A DNA stretch of 60,775 nt from Actinotalea endophytica (GCF_025717005.1 NZ_JAOVZU010000011.1:1-60775); one strand, 5' to 3'; numbered from the stretch's first letter, positions 28,529-37,105 are shown. Notes: generated from the letters alone by a model not told the origin. Translations and numbers: made by a program.

Positions 28529-28570
28529 CGGCGGCCGGTGCGCCAGGCGGTGCACCGGCCGCCGTTCGTT
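28529..28570 (+). terminator. Terminator after the FtsX permease
   Basis: CGGCGGCCGGTGC (28529-28541) pairs with GCACCGGCCGCCG (28552-28564) in a 13-bp stem with a ten-base loop. TTCGTT follows. Confidence 0.8.
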
Positions 28571-28655
28571 CACCCGAGTGGCCCAGCCAGAGCGGATCGC
28601 TTCGTGCCGATATCGCCATCGGTGTGCACGTTCGCGCACCGTGAGAGGGGGCATC

Positions 28656-29360
28656 GTGACCTGGCAGCCGGAACCCGTCCCGCCAGAGCGCAACGACTGG
28701 GCGCCGCCGACCGAGCCCGTCGGACAGCCGACGGTCCCCGGCTACCTGCCCGACGGAGCGACCGAGGACCCCTATCGCGCGAGCGACCCGTACGCCCCGC
28801 CACCCTCGGACCGGGCCCCCGCGGCACCACAGGGCTACGGCCAGCAGGCGTACGGCCAGGCCGCCCCCTACGGCCAGGCCGCCCCCTACGGCCAGGCCGC
28901 CCCCTACGGCATGCCGGTGGCGCCGTGGACCATGCCGACGATGCCGCGGACGTTCGAGCACGGCGCCTGGTCGCGCACGCTGCTCGTGGTGACCTGGCTG
29001 GGCATCGGCCTGACCGTCCTGGGGACCGTCGCGGTCCTCGCCTCGCTGGACACCCTCACCGGTGGGACTCTGCCGGTCGACACCCGGGGGTTCGTGTACG
29101 GCGTGGTGCTCGTCGCTGTGGCCTTCAGCCTGGCCATCCTGATCGTGCTGCTCTGGCTCACCACGACCGGACGCCGACGCGCCGACCAGGGGCAGCCCGG
29201 TCGTCTGCGGGGCGCCGCGATCATGGCGATCGTCCTCGGCGCGCTGGCCGTGCTCGGTGCCGTCGAGTCGCTCGCGAACGGTCAGTTCCCGAGCGGTCTG
29301 GTGGGCGCGGCGCTGTACCTGGTCCCGGGCATCCGGCTGCTGCAGATCACCAAGAGCTGA
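28656..29360 (+). CDS. Proline/tyrosine-rich membrane protein with PYGQAA repeats
   Basis: The 234-residue protein has an unstructured cytoplasmic N-terminus of about 105 residues rich in Pro, Gly, Gln and Tyr. It includes GYGQQAYGQ and three exact PYGQAA repeats. Four hydrophobic segments follow at about 110-130, 145-165, 185-205 and 210-228. The layout resembles actinobacterial Pro-rich-headed membrane proteins of unknown role. GTG 28656 follows GAGAGGGGGC at good spacing; GTG 28641 is an alternative five codons earlier. It is flanked by a terminator upstream and by an F420 gene downstream. Confidence 0.7.
   Translation: MTWQPEPVPPERNDWAPPTEPVGQPTVPGYLPDGATEDPYRASDPYAPPPSDRAPAAPQGYGQQAYGQAAPYGQAAPYGQAAPYGMPVAPWTMPTMPRTFEHGAWSRTLLVVTWLGIGLTVLGTVAVLASLDTLTGGTLPVDTRGFVYGVVLVAVAFSLAILIVLLWLTTTGRRRADQGQPGRLRGAAIMAIVLGALAVLGAVESLANGQFPSGLVGAALYLVPGIRLLQITKS
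28851..28904 (+). repeat. 18-bp tandem repeat encoding PYGQAA
   Basis: Three perfect copies of an 18-base unit (TACGGCCAGGCCGCCCCC) lie head to tail inside the membrane-protein gene. They keep frame and encode the repeated hexapeptide. Confidence 0.9.
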
Positions 29361-29430
29361 CCCGCGCCGACCCGCGGGTCTGCCCGCTCGGGACTAGCCT
29401 CGACGGCAGGCAACGAGCGGAGGTCGAGAC

Positions 29431-30429
29431 GTGGGTCTGACGGTCGGTCTGGCGGCGGCGCTGGAGCAGTTCTCCCCGACGGAGATCCTGTCCCATGCGG
29501 TGCTCGCCGAGCAGAACGGGTTCAGCGGCGTGATGGCCGCCGACCACTTCCAGCCGTGGGTCCCGGCGCAGGGCCAGGCGAGCTTCGTGTGGAACGTGAT
29601 GACGGCGATCGCCGAGCGGACGTCGGGTGATGTCGGTCCGGGGGTCACGGCGCCCACCTTCCGGTGGCACCCCGCCATGGTGGCTCAGGCCTCGGCGACG
29701 CTGGCCACGATGTACCCCGGGCGGCACTGGCTCGGCCTGGGGTCCGGCGAGGCGCTCAACGAGCACATCCTCGGCCAGTACTGGCCGGAGGTGCCCGAGC
29801 GGATCAACCGGATGTTCGAGGCCATCGAGATCATCTCGAAGCTCTTCCAGGGCTCGCTGGCCGGCAAGGACGTCAAGCACGCGGGTCCGTACTACACGCT
29901 CGAGTCGACCCGGCTGTGGACGATGCCCGAGGTGGCGCCCGAGATCTACGTGGCCACCGCCGGTCCGGTGACCGCCAAGCGGGCCGGCAAGCACACCGAC
30001 GGCCTGATCACGGTCGGCGCGCCGCTGGAGAAGATCGGCGGCCTGTTCGCGAAGTTCGACGAGGGGGCCCGCGAGGCGGGCAAGGACCCGTCGACCATGC
30101 CGCGGCTGCTCCAGGTGCACCTGTCGTGGGCCGAGACCGACGAGGAGGCGCTCGCCAACGCCATGCAGCAGTGGCCGAACGGCGGGATGAAGTTCCCGAA
30201 GGGCGACATCCGCTCGCCGCACGACCTCGCGGCGATGGCGGCCCTCGTGCGGCCGGAGGACTTCGAGGGCCGGATGGTCATCTCGTCCGACCCCGACGTG
30301 CACCGGGCTGCCCTGCAGCGCTACGTGGACCTCGGCTTCGACCGGGTCTACCTGCACAACGTGGGCCGCAACCAGGAGCGGTTCTTCGAGGTCTTCGGCC
30401 GCGAGGTGCTGCCGAAGCTGCACCGGTGA
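29431..30429 (+). CDS. F420-dependent luciferase-like (LLM class) oxidoreductase, FGD-related
   Basis: The 332-residue TIM-barrel enzyme resembles F420-dependent glucose-6-phosphate dehydrogenase and its relatives. Visible blocks are [10 protein letters not shown] (a His/Trp pair near the F420 site), [33 protein letters not shown] and [20 protein letters not shown]. They match the TIGR03557-type subfamily. GTG 29431 follows GGAGGTCGAG. The stop overlaps the cofE start as GTGA, so cofactor use and cofactor synthesis are co-expressed. The substrate could be a sugar phosphate or another alcohol. Confidence 0.85.
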   Translation: MGLTVGLAAALEQFSPTEILSHAVLAEQNGFSGVMAADHFQPWVPAQGQASFVWNVMTAIAERTSGDVGPGVTAPTFRWHPAMVAQASATLATMYPGRHWLGLGSGEALNEHILGQYWPEVPERINRMFEAIEIISKLFQGSLAGKDVKHAGPYYTLESTRLWTMPEVAPEIYVATAGPVTAKRAGKHTDGLITVGAPLEKIGGLFAKFDEGAREAGKDPSTMPRLLQVHLSWAETDEEALANAMQQWPNGGMKFPKGDIRSPHDLAAMAALVRPEDFEGRMVISSDPDVHRAALQRYVDLGFDRVYLHNVGRNQERFFEVFGREVLPKLHR

Positions 30430-31352
30430 GCAGTGCCGTGCGGCTGACGGTCTGGGCGCCGGACGGCCTGCCGGAGATCCGGCCCGGCGACGACCTCGGC
30501 GCGATGGTCGCCGACCTGCTCGCGGGGGACCTCGAGGACGGCGACATCGTGCTCGTCACGTCGAAGGTGGTCTCGAAGGCCGAGGGCCGGGTGCTCGCCG
30601 CCGAGGACCGCGAGCAGGCGATCACCGACCAGACCGTCCGGGTCGTCGCGACGCGCGAGCACGCGCGCGGCGTGCTGCGCATCGTCGAGAACCCCCAGGG
30701 TCTGGTGATGGCGGCGGCCGGCGTCGACGCGAGCAACACCCCGGAGGGCACGGTGCTGCTCCTGCCGGAGGACCCGGACGCGTCGGCCCGCGGGCTGCGA
30801 GCCGCGCTCCGCGGACGCACCGGGCTGACGCTCGCGGTGGTGGTGACCGACACCGCGGGCCGGGCGTGGCGCGACGGTCTGGTGGACATCGCGATCGGCG
30901 CGGCGGGCCTGGCCGTGACCGACGACCTGCGCGGCACGGTCGACTCCCACGGCCGGCGCCTCGACGTGACGGTGACCGCGGTGGCCGACGAGGTCGCCGC
31001 GGCGTCGGAGCTGGTGCGCGGCAAGGCCACCGGCCGGCCGGTGGCCGTGCTGCGTGGGCTGGCGCAGCACGTCACCGAGGACGACGGTCCGGGAGCGCGT
31101 GCTCTGGTCCGGACCGGCCCGGACGACCTGTTCCGCCTGGGCACCCGGGAGGCCAGGGACGAAGGCTTCGACGCCGGACGTCGCGCGGGCTACGACGCCG
31201 GGTACCGGGCCGGCTACCGCACCGGGTTCGACGCGGGCTGCGCCACCGGCCACGGGGGGCACGCGAGCACGCCGGAGGAGATCCGGGCCGCGTGCGAGGC
31301 GGCCCGTCGCACCGCGGCGGACGCGGGTGCCGAGCAGGAGGGGTGGTGGTGA
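30426..31352 (+). CDS. cofE: Coenzyme F420:L-glutamate ligase, CofE-type, with glycine-zipper tail
   Basis: The 308-residue protein covers the CofE domain at about 1-235: [12 protein letters not shown]-like [15 protein letters not shown] at 41-55, the [11 protein letters not shown] block, and [21 protein letters not shown] with metal and GTP contacts. It adds glutamates to F420-0. Actinobacterial FbiB usually carries a nitroreductase domain after this; here it is missing. In its place is a tail in which Gly recurs every fourth residue from 247 to 275 ([18 protein letters not shown]), a glycine-zipper pattern. It overlaps both neighbours by GTGA-type junctions. Confidence 0.85.
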   Translation: MSSAVRLTVWAPDGLPEIRPGDDLGAMVADLLAGDLEDGDIVLVTSKVVSKAEGRVLAAEDREQAITDQTVRVVATREHARGVLRIVENPQGLVMAAAGVDASNTPEGTVLLLPEDPDASARGLRAALRGRTGLTLAVVVTDTAGRAWRDGLVDIAIGAAGLAVTDDLRGTVDSHGRRLDVTVTAVADEVAAASELVRGKATGRPVAVLRGLAQHVTEDDGPGARALVRTGPDDLFRLGTREARDEGFDAGRRAGYDAGYRAGYRTGFDAGCATGHGGHASTPEEIRAACEAARRTAADAGAEQEGWW

Positions 31353-31957
31353 GCGAGCGCTGGACGCTCGTGCTGCCGGTCAAGCGCCTCGAGGCCGCGA
31401 AGTCGCGCCTGGACGTCGCCGCCGACGCGCGCGCCGAGCTGGCGCTCGCGTTCGCGCTCGACACCCTCGCGGCGGTCGCGGCCTGCGAGCAGGTCGAGGA
31501 CGTCGTCGTGGTCACGTCCGAGCCCCGGGTGCCCGAGATCGGGATCCGGGTGGTGGCGGACCCGGGGGGTGGGTTGCTCGCGGCGATCGGTGCCGGCCTC
31601 GCCGCGGTGGCCCAGGACCGGCCCGTCGCCGTGCTGCTCGGTGACCTGCCCGCGCTGCGGCCCGAGGAGCTGGACGCCGCGCTCGCCGCGGCCGCGAGGC
31701 ACCGGTCGGCCATGGTGGCCGACCTGGACGGCACCGGCACGACACTGCTCACGGCGCGCCGCGCCGCCGACCTCGACCCCCGCTTCGGGCCCGGCTCGCG
31801 CGCGGCCCACGAGGCGGCCGGCCACGTCCTGCTCGACGCCGGCGACGGCCTGCGCCGCGACGTCGACACCGCCGCCGACCTCGCAGCGGTGGTGCGGCTC
31901 GGGGTCGGGCCGGCGACCGCTGCCGTGATCGCCGCCGTCTCGCCGCTGCAGCCTTGA
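31349..31957 (+). CDS. cofC: 2-phospho-L-lactate / phosphoenolpyruvate guanylyltransferase (CofC/FbiD)
   Basis: The 202-residue nucleotidyltransferase activates the lactate or PEP moiety with GTP at the start of F420 assembly. The N-terminal [16 protein letters not shown] is the GTP-binding signature. [13 protein letters not shown] carries the metal-binding Asp, and [21 protein letters not shown] is the substrate-binding loop of the family. GTG 31349 overlaps the cofE stop; GTG codons at 31343 and 31346 are alternatives. It completes a coupled LLM-cofE-cofC operon. Confidence 0.9.
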   Translation: MSERWTLVLPVKRLEAAKSRLDVAADARAELALAFALDTLAAVAACEQVEDVVVVTSEPRVPEIGIRVVADPGGGLLAAIGAGLAAVAQDRPVAVLLGDLPALRPEELDAALAAAARHRSAMVADLDGTGTTLLTARRAADLDPRFGPGSRAAHEAAGHVLLDAGDGLRRDVDTAADLAAVVRLGVGPATAAVIAAVSPLQP

Positions 31958-31983
31958 CAGGTAAGCGCGCGCTTGCCTATCGT
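31954..31983 (+). promoter_or_regulatory. Promoter with an operator in its spacer (arsR-like gene)
   Basis: TTGACA (31954-31959) and TATCGT (31978-31983) are separated by 18 bases. A 20-base palindrome, AGGTAAGCGC facing GCGCTTGCCT with one mismatch, spans 31959-31978. GTG 31990 follows six bases later, so the transcript is probably leaderless. A dimeric ArsR protein bound here would block RNA polymerase, suggesting autorepression. Confidence 0.65.
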
Positions 31984-31989
31984 GCCGGC

Positions 31990-32271
31990 GTGAGCGACAT
32001 GCTGTTCCGGGCGCTCGCCGACTCGACCAGGAGGGCGATCCTCGACGAGCTCGCGGTTCGCGACGACCAGACGCTCTTCGAGATCTGCTCCCGACTGGCC
32101 GTGAACCACGGTCTGACGCCCACCCGGCAGGCCGTCTCCCAGCACCTCGACGTGCTCGAGGACGCCGGTCTGGTCCACTCCCGCCGGGAGGGCCGCTACC
32201 GGTACCACACGCTCGACACGTCACCGCTGCGCGAGATCACGCGGCGGTGGCCCGTTCCCGGCGACGCCTGA
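31990..32271 (+). CDS. ArsR-family winged-helix transcriptional regulator
   Basis: The 93-residue regulator begins MLFRALADSTRRAILDEL after the start, the classic ArsR opening. Recognition helix RQAVSQHLDVLEDAGLV and wing SRREGRYRYHTL follow. No Cys pair for metal sensing is seen, so the ligand is probably not a soft metal; relatives linked to VOC or DUF1801 genes often sense small molecules or cell state. GTG 31990 is chosen over 31954 because it lies six bases after a good -10 box. The next gene, a VOC protein 21 bases downstream, is its likely partner. Confidence 0.8.
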   Translation: MSDMLFRALADSTRRAILDELAVRDDQTLFEICSRLAVNHGLTPTRQAVSQHLDVLEDAGLVHSRREGRYRYHTLDTSPLREITRRWPVPGDA

Positions 32272-32292
32272 CGTCGCCGGCCAGGAGGTCCC

Positions 32293-32685
32293 GTGCCCCG
32301 CATCACCGTGTTCAGCATCTTCGTCGACGACCAGCGCGAGGCGTTGGCGTTCTACACCGACGTGCTCGGGTTCCGGCTCAAGGCCGACATGCCGATGGGT
32401 GAGCACGCGTGGCTCACCGTGGTGGACCCCGCACACCCGGACGGGACGGAGATCAGCCTCGAGCCCGCCGAGCACCCTGCGGTGGGACCGTTCCGCGCGG
32501 CACTCGCGGCCGACGGGATCCCGTTCACCTCCTTCGGGGTCGACGACCTGGACGCCGAGGTGGCCCGACTCACCGAGCTGGGCGTGCGCTTCACGCAGCC
32601 ACCCCTGGACTTCGGACCCGTGCGTACGGCGGTGCTCGACGACACCTGCGGGAACCTCATCCAGCTCGCGCAGCACGTCTCCTGA
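32293..32685 (+). CDS. VOC-family protein in an arsR operon
   Basis: The 130-residue protein shows the VOC repeat ITVFSIFVDDQREALAFYTDVLGF at the N-terminus, followed by EISLEPAEHP and VLDDTCGNLIQLAQ. The last carries the late metal-ligand position replaced by N-L. GTG 32293 follows AGGAGGT at ideal spacing. It is translated with the arsR-like gene and could be a ligand-binding or detoxifying enzyme controlled by it. Substrate unknown. Confidence 0.8.
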   Translation: MPRITVFSIFVDDQREALAFYTDVLGFRLKADMPMGEHAWLTVVDPAHPDGTEISLEPAEHPAVGPFRAALAADGIPFTSFGVDDLDAEVARLTELGVRFTQPPLDFGPVRTAVLDDTCGNLIQLAQHVS

Positions 32686-32721
32686 CGCCCGTGCACGCGC
32701 AGGCCCCGACGTGCGGGTCGG

Positions 32722-33711
32722 TCAGCGGGTGCGGGTGGCGGTGAGCGAGGTGCCGAGGTCCAGCGCGGCACGCGCGATCGCCGCGGTGGCCGACTCGTCG
32801 CTCATCAGCAGCGGCAGCGCCCGCGTGGCGATCCCGGCCTGCTCCAGCGGAGCCACGGCGTCCGCGTCGGCGCCGTCGACCAGCCAGCCGTCGATCAGCC
32901 CGCCGGCGGCCCGCGCGCCGTAGTGCTCCGCGACGGCGCGGGCCGACGTCTCGACGCCGATCGCCGTCAGGCACGCATCGGCCATGCCGCGCACCGGCGC
33001 GCCGCCGATGATCGGCGAGACTCCCACGACCGGGGCCGACGCCGAGCGGACGGCGTCCGCGATCCCGGGCACACCGAGGATCGTGCCGATCGACACCACC
33101 GGGTTGGACGGCGGCAGCACCACGAGGTCGGCGTCCGCGATCGCGTCCAGCACGCCGGGGGCCGGCCGGGCGCCCGCGACGCCCCGCTGCACGAACCGCC
33201 GCGCCGGGAGCCCCGCGCGGTACCGGACCCACCACTCCTCGAAGTGGATCGTGGTGACCTCGCCGTCGCGCTCGACCTCGACCCAGGTCTCCACCTCGTC
33301 GTCGGACATCGGCAGGACCGTGGCGCCGGGTTGCCAGCGCTCGTTGAGCCGGGCGGTGACCTGCGACAACGTCAGGCCCGAGCGCAGCAGCTCGGTGCGC
33401 GCGACGTGCGTGCCGAGGTCGAGGTCACCCAGGGTGAACCAGTCCCAGCCGAGGCCGTAGGCGTGCAGCTCCGCGGTGACCCGGGTCGACTCGTCGGCCC
33501 GGCCCCAGCCCTGCTCGCCGATCACGCCGCCGAGCGTGTACATCACGGTGTCGAGGTCCGGACAGACCCGCAGCGCGTCGAGCCACAGGTCGTCGCCGGT
33601 GTTGACCACCACGGTGAGGTCGAGCCCGAGGTCCTCGGCGCGGCCCAGCTCGCGCAGACCGCGCGTGAAGCGCGCCCCGCCGACCCCGCCGGCGAGCAGG
33701 ACGACCCTCAT
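32722..33711 (-). CDS. cofD: 2-phospho-L-lactate transferase (CofD/FbiA), F420-0 synthesis
   Basis: The 329-residue enzyme joins activated phospholactate or phosphoenolpyruvate to the deazaflavin FO. The N-terminal MRVVLLAGGVGGARFTRGL is the nucleotide-binding signature. VVNTGDDLWLDALRVCPDLDT and LPPSNPVVSIGTILGVPGI are family blocks that contact GDP and FO. It is encoded opposite to cofE/cofC and convergent with the VOC gene, so the F420 set is split into two transcripts. ATG 33711 overlaps the stop of the HhH-GPD gene as ATGA. The FO synthase gene is not in the window. Confidence 0.92.
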   Translation of the reverse strand: MRVVLLAGGVGGARFTRGLRELGRAEDLGLDLTVVVNTGDDLWLDALRVCPDLDTVMYTLGGVIGEQGWGRADESTRVTAELHAYGLGWDWFTLGDLDLGTHVARTELLRSGLTLSQVTARLNERWQPGATVLPMSDDEVETWVEVERDGEVTTIHFEEWWVRYRAGLPARRFVQRGVAGARPAPGVLDAIADADLVVLPPSNPVVSIGTILGVPGIADAVRSASAPVVGVSPIIGGAPVRGMADACLTAIGVETSARAVAEHYGARAAGGLIDGWLVDGADADAVAPLEQAGIATRALPLLMSDESATAAIARAALDLGTSLTATRTR

Positions 33712-34331
33712 CGGCGTGCTCCGCGGGTGGTCGAGGCGGCGGTCTTCGACGTGCCGGTCTTCGAGGCCTTCGCGGCCGCCTTGGTCGCGCGCTTCGACTC
33801 GCGCACCCGGCCCAGCGACTCGGCGTCGACGACGTCGGCGACCGACAGGTAGGTGCCGTCCGGCCCGTACCTGCCGGCGGCCTCGCGCCAGCCGGACGGC
33901 CGCACGCCGTGCTGCTTGCCGAGCAGCGCGAGGAAGATCTGCGCCTTCTGCTCACCGAAGCCCGGCAGCGTGCGCAACCGGCGGAGCACCGCGGTCCCGT
34001 CCGGGTCGCCGTCCGTCCACAGCCGGGTGGCGTCGCCGTCGAGGTCGTCCGCGACGGTGCGTGCGAGGGTCTGGATCCGTTCGGCCATCGACCGTGGGAA
34101 GCGGTGCACCGCCGGGGGAGTGGCGCACAGCGCCGCGAACTCCTCGGGGTCGGCCGTCGCGATCGCGGTCGGGTCGAGGTGGTCGCCGGTGCCCATCCGC
34201 TCGGCGATCTTCGCCGGTCCGGCGAACGCCGACTCCATGGTCACCTGCTGGTCGAGCAGCATCCCGACCAGCAGGGCGAACGGGTCTCGGTCGAGCAGCG
34301 CGTCGGCCGCGGGGTCGCCGGTGAGGTTCAT
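33708..34331 (-). CDS. HhH-GPD family base-excision-repair-like protein
   Basis: The 207-residue protein has PFALLVGMLLDQQVTMESAF at the N-terminus and a helix-hairpin-helix with RTLPGFGEQKAQIFLALLGK near residue 120, as in DNA glycosylases. An iron-sulphur Cys cluster is absent. The last 35 residues are Lys/Thr/Ala-rich, probably a DNA-binding tail. A catalytic Asp or Lys cannot be placed with confidence, so glycosylase activity is inferred. ATG 34331 starts the transcript that continues into cofD; the pairing of a repair gene with cofD recurs in actinobacteria as far as I recall. Confidence 0.75.
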   Translation of the reverse strand: MNLTGDPAADALLDRDPFALLVGMLLDQQVTMESAFAGPAKIAERMGTGDHLDPTAIATADPEEFAALCATPPAVHRFPRSMAERIQTLARTVADDLDGDATRLWTDGDPDGTAVLRRLRTLPGFGEQKAQIFLALLGKQHGVRPSGWREAAGRYGPDGTYLSVADVVDAESLGRVRESKRATKAAAKASKTGTSKTAASTTRGARR

Positions 34332-34420
34332 GCCGCCATCCTCGCACCGGGCATCTGGTCGGGCAGGTCGTGGCGCCCGCCGGGGTGGCGGCGTGGGCGG
34401 GTGGCCGCCCGGCGCTGCGT

Positions 34421-35443
34421 TCAGAGCGGGACGACGACGCCCTCGGCGGCCGACCGGCGAGCGGCGTCGAGCACGTCGAGGAGCGCCGCGCCCTCGTCGG
34501 CGGTCACCGGCAGCGTGGCCGTACCGGCCACCGCAGCGGCGAACTGGCTGTAGTAGTCCTGGTAGGCGCCGCGCTCGGACGGCACGCGCTCGACGCCGTC
34601 CGCGGTGCTCAGCAGCCCCCACCGGGACTCGGCCTCGTACCCCCACCGCTCGCCCTCGTCGGCGGGGCGGCGGCCGGAGAGCAGCGCCTGGGTCTGGGTG
34701 TCGGACCCGAAGGACACGTAGCTGCCGCCGCTGCCGTACACCCGCCAGGACTTCTCGACGTGCCGGTTCAGCTTGCCCGCGGCCACCCTCGACCGGACGC
34801 CGGACGCGTGCACCAGGCTGATCGCGAACCCGGCGTCGGTGCGGCCCTCGGGCAGGTCGACCTCGTCGAGTTCGGCGTAGACCGAGCGGACCGGGCCGAG
34901 CAGCCACATCATCTGGTCCACGAGGTGGGTGCCGAGGTCGCGCAGCAGGCCGCCGGTGGGTCCGGCGTCGAGGGTGGACGGCTCGTCCAGCTCGAAGCGC
35001 GACTCGACCCGCCACAGGTCACCGAGCCGGCCCGAGTCGATCAGCGCACGCACCGTGCGCACGTCGGTGTCCCAGCGTCGGTTGTGGAACACGGCGAGCA
35101 GCAGGCCGGCGGCCTTCGCGGCGTCGGCCAGCTCGCGGGCCGCGGCGGCGCTCGGCGCGAACGGCTTGTCCGCGACCACGTGCGCACCGCCCGCGAGCGC
35201 CTCGAGCACGAGGTCGTGGCGGGTCTGCGGCGGGGTGGTGATCGTGACCGCGTCGACGCCCGCGGCGAGCAGGTCGGCCAGCGAGTCGTAGATCGGGACG
35301 TCGGGCCGGTCCGCGGCGAGCTGCGCGCGGCGCTCGGGGCTGCGGGTCACCACCCCGACGAGGTCGACGCCGTCCGCCGCGTCGATGTACGGGGCGTGGA
35401 ACAGGCGCCCGCCCGCGCCGTAGCCGACCAGACCCAGCCGCAT
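34421..35443 (-). CDS. Gfo/Idh/MocA-family NAD(P)-dependent oxidoreductase
   Basis: The 340-residue enzyme has a Rossmann fold with GLVGYGAGGRLFHAPY (G-x-G-x-x-G) and then the DAVTITTPPQTRHDL and VVADKPFAPS block; Lys in DKP is the catalytic Lys. The C-terminal domain carries GGLLRDLGTHLVDQMMWLLG with the active-site D-x-G-x-H. Substrates of this family are usually sugars or inositols. ATG 35443 is preceded by GAGGAGGAG. The divergent gene is an F420-type oxidoreductase, with an inverted repeat between them. Confidence 0.85.
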   Translation of the reverse strand: MRLGLVGYGAGGRLFHAPYIDAADGVDLVGVVTRSPERRAQLAADRPDVPIYDSLADLLAAGVDAVTITTPPQTRHDLVLEALAGGAHVVADKPFAPSAAAARELADAAKAAGLLLAVFHNRRWDTDVRTVRALIDSGRLGDLWRVESRFELDEPSTLDAGPTGGLLRDLGTHLVDQMMWLLGPVRSVYAELDEVDLPEGRTDAGFAISLVHASGVRSRVAAGKLNRHVEKSWRVYGSGGSYVSFGSDTQTQALLSGRRPADEGERWGYEAESRWGLLSTADGVERVPSERGAYQDYYSQFAAAVAGTATLPVTADEGAALLDVLDAARRSAAEGVVVPL

Positions 35444-35475
35444 GGTCTCCTCCTCGTCGTCGAGGACTGCAGCAT

Positions 35476-35495
35476 ATGTCTGGTTGTACGGACAT
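35476..35495. promoter_or_regulatory. Inverted repeat in a divergent promoter region
   Basis: ATGTC (35476-35480) and GACAT (35491-35495) flank a ten-base centre between the divergent Gfo/Idh and LLM genes. It could be a shared operator. No regulator gene is adjacent. Confidence 0.35.
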
Positions 35496-35552
35496 GGGAA
35501 GAGTGGCGAGGTCGAGACGCGGACTCGCGCCGCACGGCGGTCGCCGGCGTTC

Positions 35553-35558
35553 TAGCGT
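35553..35558 (+). promoter_or_regulatory. -10 box of a leaderless promoter (LLM gene)
   Basis: TAGCGT is followed by six bases and ATG 35565. No Shine-Dalgarno lies before the codon. Confidence 0.5.
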
Positions 35559-35564
35559 GTCGTC

Positions 35565-36338
35565 ATGACCTTCCCCATCCGGATCGGTGTCCAGCTCCAG
35601 CCCCAGCACGCCGACTACGCCGGCATCCGCGACGCACTGCGGCGCGCGGAGGACCTCGGTGTCGACGTCGCGTTCAACTGGGACCACTTCTTCCCGCTCT
35701 ACGGCGACCCCGACGGCAAGCACTTCGAGTGCTGGACGATGCTCGGCGCGTGGGCCGAGCAGACCAGCCGGATCGAGATCGGCGCGCTGGTCACCTGCAA
35801 CTCGTACCGGAACCCTGAGCTGGTCGCGGACATGGCGCGGACGGTCGACCACATCTCCGGTGGCCGGCTGATCCTCGGGATCGGTGCCGGCTGGTTCCAG
35901 AAGGACTACGACGCGTACGGCTACGAGTTCGGCACCGTGGGCAGCCGGATCGCCGACCTCGCCGAGGCGATGCCCCGGATCACTGCGCGCCTCGCCGCCC
36001 TCAACCCCGCGCCGACCCGGCACATCCCGGTGATGATCGGCGGCGGCGGCGAGAAGAAGACCCTGCGGATCGTGGCCGAGCACGCCGACATCTGGCACTC
36101 GTTCGGCGACGCTGCAGTCCTGCGTCGCAAGAGCGTGATCCTCGACGAGCACGGCGCCGCCGTCGGCCGCGACACGGCCGCCCTCGTCGAGCGGTCGATC
36201 GGGGTGTCCGCAGCGCCCGGTGCCGTCGCCGAGGAGCTCGTCGAGTCCGGGGCCACGCTGTTCACGATCGGCCTCGACGGTCCCGACTACGACCTGTCGC
36301 TGGTCCGCCAGTGGGTCGAGTGGCGGGACGCCCGATGA
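35565..36338 (+). CDS. LLM-class F420-dependent oxidoreductase
   Basis: The 257-residue protein is a short luciferase-like barrel. FNWDHFFPLYGDPDGKHFE sits near the cofactor pocket, EIGALVTCNSYRNPELVADM marks strand 3, and GGRLILGIGAGWFQKDYDAYG is the family signature with G-A-G-W. It is of the F420-type LLM family, shorter than the FGD-like enzyme in this window. The message appears leaderless. The stop overlaps the SDR gene as ATGA, so the two reductases work from one transcript. Substrate unknown. Confidence 0.85.
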   Translation: MTFPIRIGVQLQPQHADYAGIRDALRRAEDLGVDVAFNWDHFFPLYGDPDGKHFECWTMLGAWAEQTSRIEIGALVTCNSYRNPELVADMARTVDHISGGRLILGIGAGWFQKDYDAYGYEFGTVGSRIADLAEAMPRITARLAALNPAPTRHIPVMIGGGGEKKTLRIVAEHADIWHSFGDAAVLRRKSVILDEHGAAVGRDTAALVERSIGVSAAPGAVAEELVESGATLFTIGLDGPDYDLSLVRQWVEWRDAR

Positions 36339-37081
36339 GCACCCCGCTGCGGGCCGTCGTCACCGGCGGGTCGTCCGGGATCGGGGCGGCCACCGTCCGG
36401 CGCCTGCGCAACGAGGGCTGGGACGTCGTGGCGGTGGCCCGGCGGGCGGACCGGCTCCAGGCGCTCGCCGAGGAGACCGGGTGCGACACGTTCGTGGCCG
36501 ACCTCACCTCCGACGCCGACGTCGAGCGGCTCGTCGAGCACGTGCGTGCCACCGGCGGCCTGACGTCGCTGGTCAACGTCGCGGGCGGGGCGCTCGGCCT
36601 CGACCCGGTCGAGGGTGCCGACCTCGAGGACTGGCGGTGGATGTTCGAGGTCAACGTCCTCGCCACGCTGCGCCTCACCGAGGCGCTGCTGCCGATGATC
36701 GAGGCCAGCGGTCGCGGTGACCTGCTGTTCGTCACCTCGACCGCAGCGCACGGCACCTACCCGGGCGGCGGTGGCTACGCGGCCGCGAAGCACGCCGAGC
36801 GGGTGATGGCCAACAACCTGCGCCTCGAGCTCAAGGGCCGGCCGATCCGGGTGCTCGACATCCAGCCGGGCGCGGTGGCCACCGAGGAGTTCTCGCTCGT
36901 GCGGTTCGGCGGGGACGCCGAACGGGCGGCCAAGGTCTACGAGGGCTACACCCCGCTGTCCGCGGACGACGTCGCCGACACCATGGTGTTCATGCTCACG
37001 AGGCCGCACCACATCAATCTCGACACCGTGGTGATCCGCCCGATCGCCCAGGTCTCGCACACCGAGATCGCCAAGGGCTGA
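36335..37081 (+). CDS. Short-chain dehydrogenase/reductase (SDR)
   Basis: The 248-residue classical SDR has the cofactor loop TGGSSGIG at about 10-17 and NVAGG instead of N-N-A-G. The catalytic Ser is in FVTSTAAHG, and the Y-x-x-x-K motif is in GYAAAKHAER. VARRADRL after strand 2 favours NADP(H). The C-terminal P-H-H-I-N-L-D-T-V-V-I-R block is typical of oxidoreductases of the YdfG type. It is coupled to the upstream LLM gene and ends at a hairpin. Substrate unknown. Confidence 0.85.
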   Translation: MSTPLRAVVTGGSSGIGAATVRRLRNEGWDVVAVARRADRLQALAEETGCDTFVADLTSDADVERLVEHVRATGGLTSLVNVAGGALGLDPVEGADLEDWRWMFEVNVLATLRLTEALLPMIEASGRGDLLFVTSTAAHGTYPGGGGYAAAKHAERVMANNLRLELKGRPIRVLDIQPGAVATEEFSLVRFGGDAERAAKVYEGYTPLSADDVADTMVFMLTRPHHINLDTVVIRPIAQVSHTEIAKG

Positions 37082-37105
37082 CCTGCCGGCCCGGCCGACA
37101 CCCGG

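Noticed and set aside
25821-28961. Open frame of about 1046 codons opposite the FtsX permease
   Set aside because: Shadow of a high-GC gene; rich in His, Arg and Asp with no family features.
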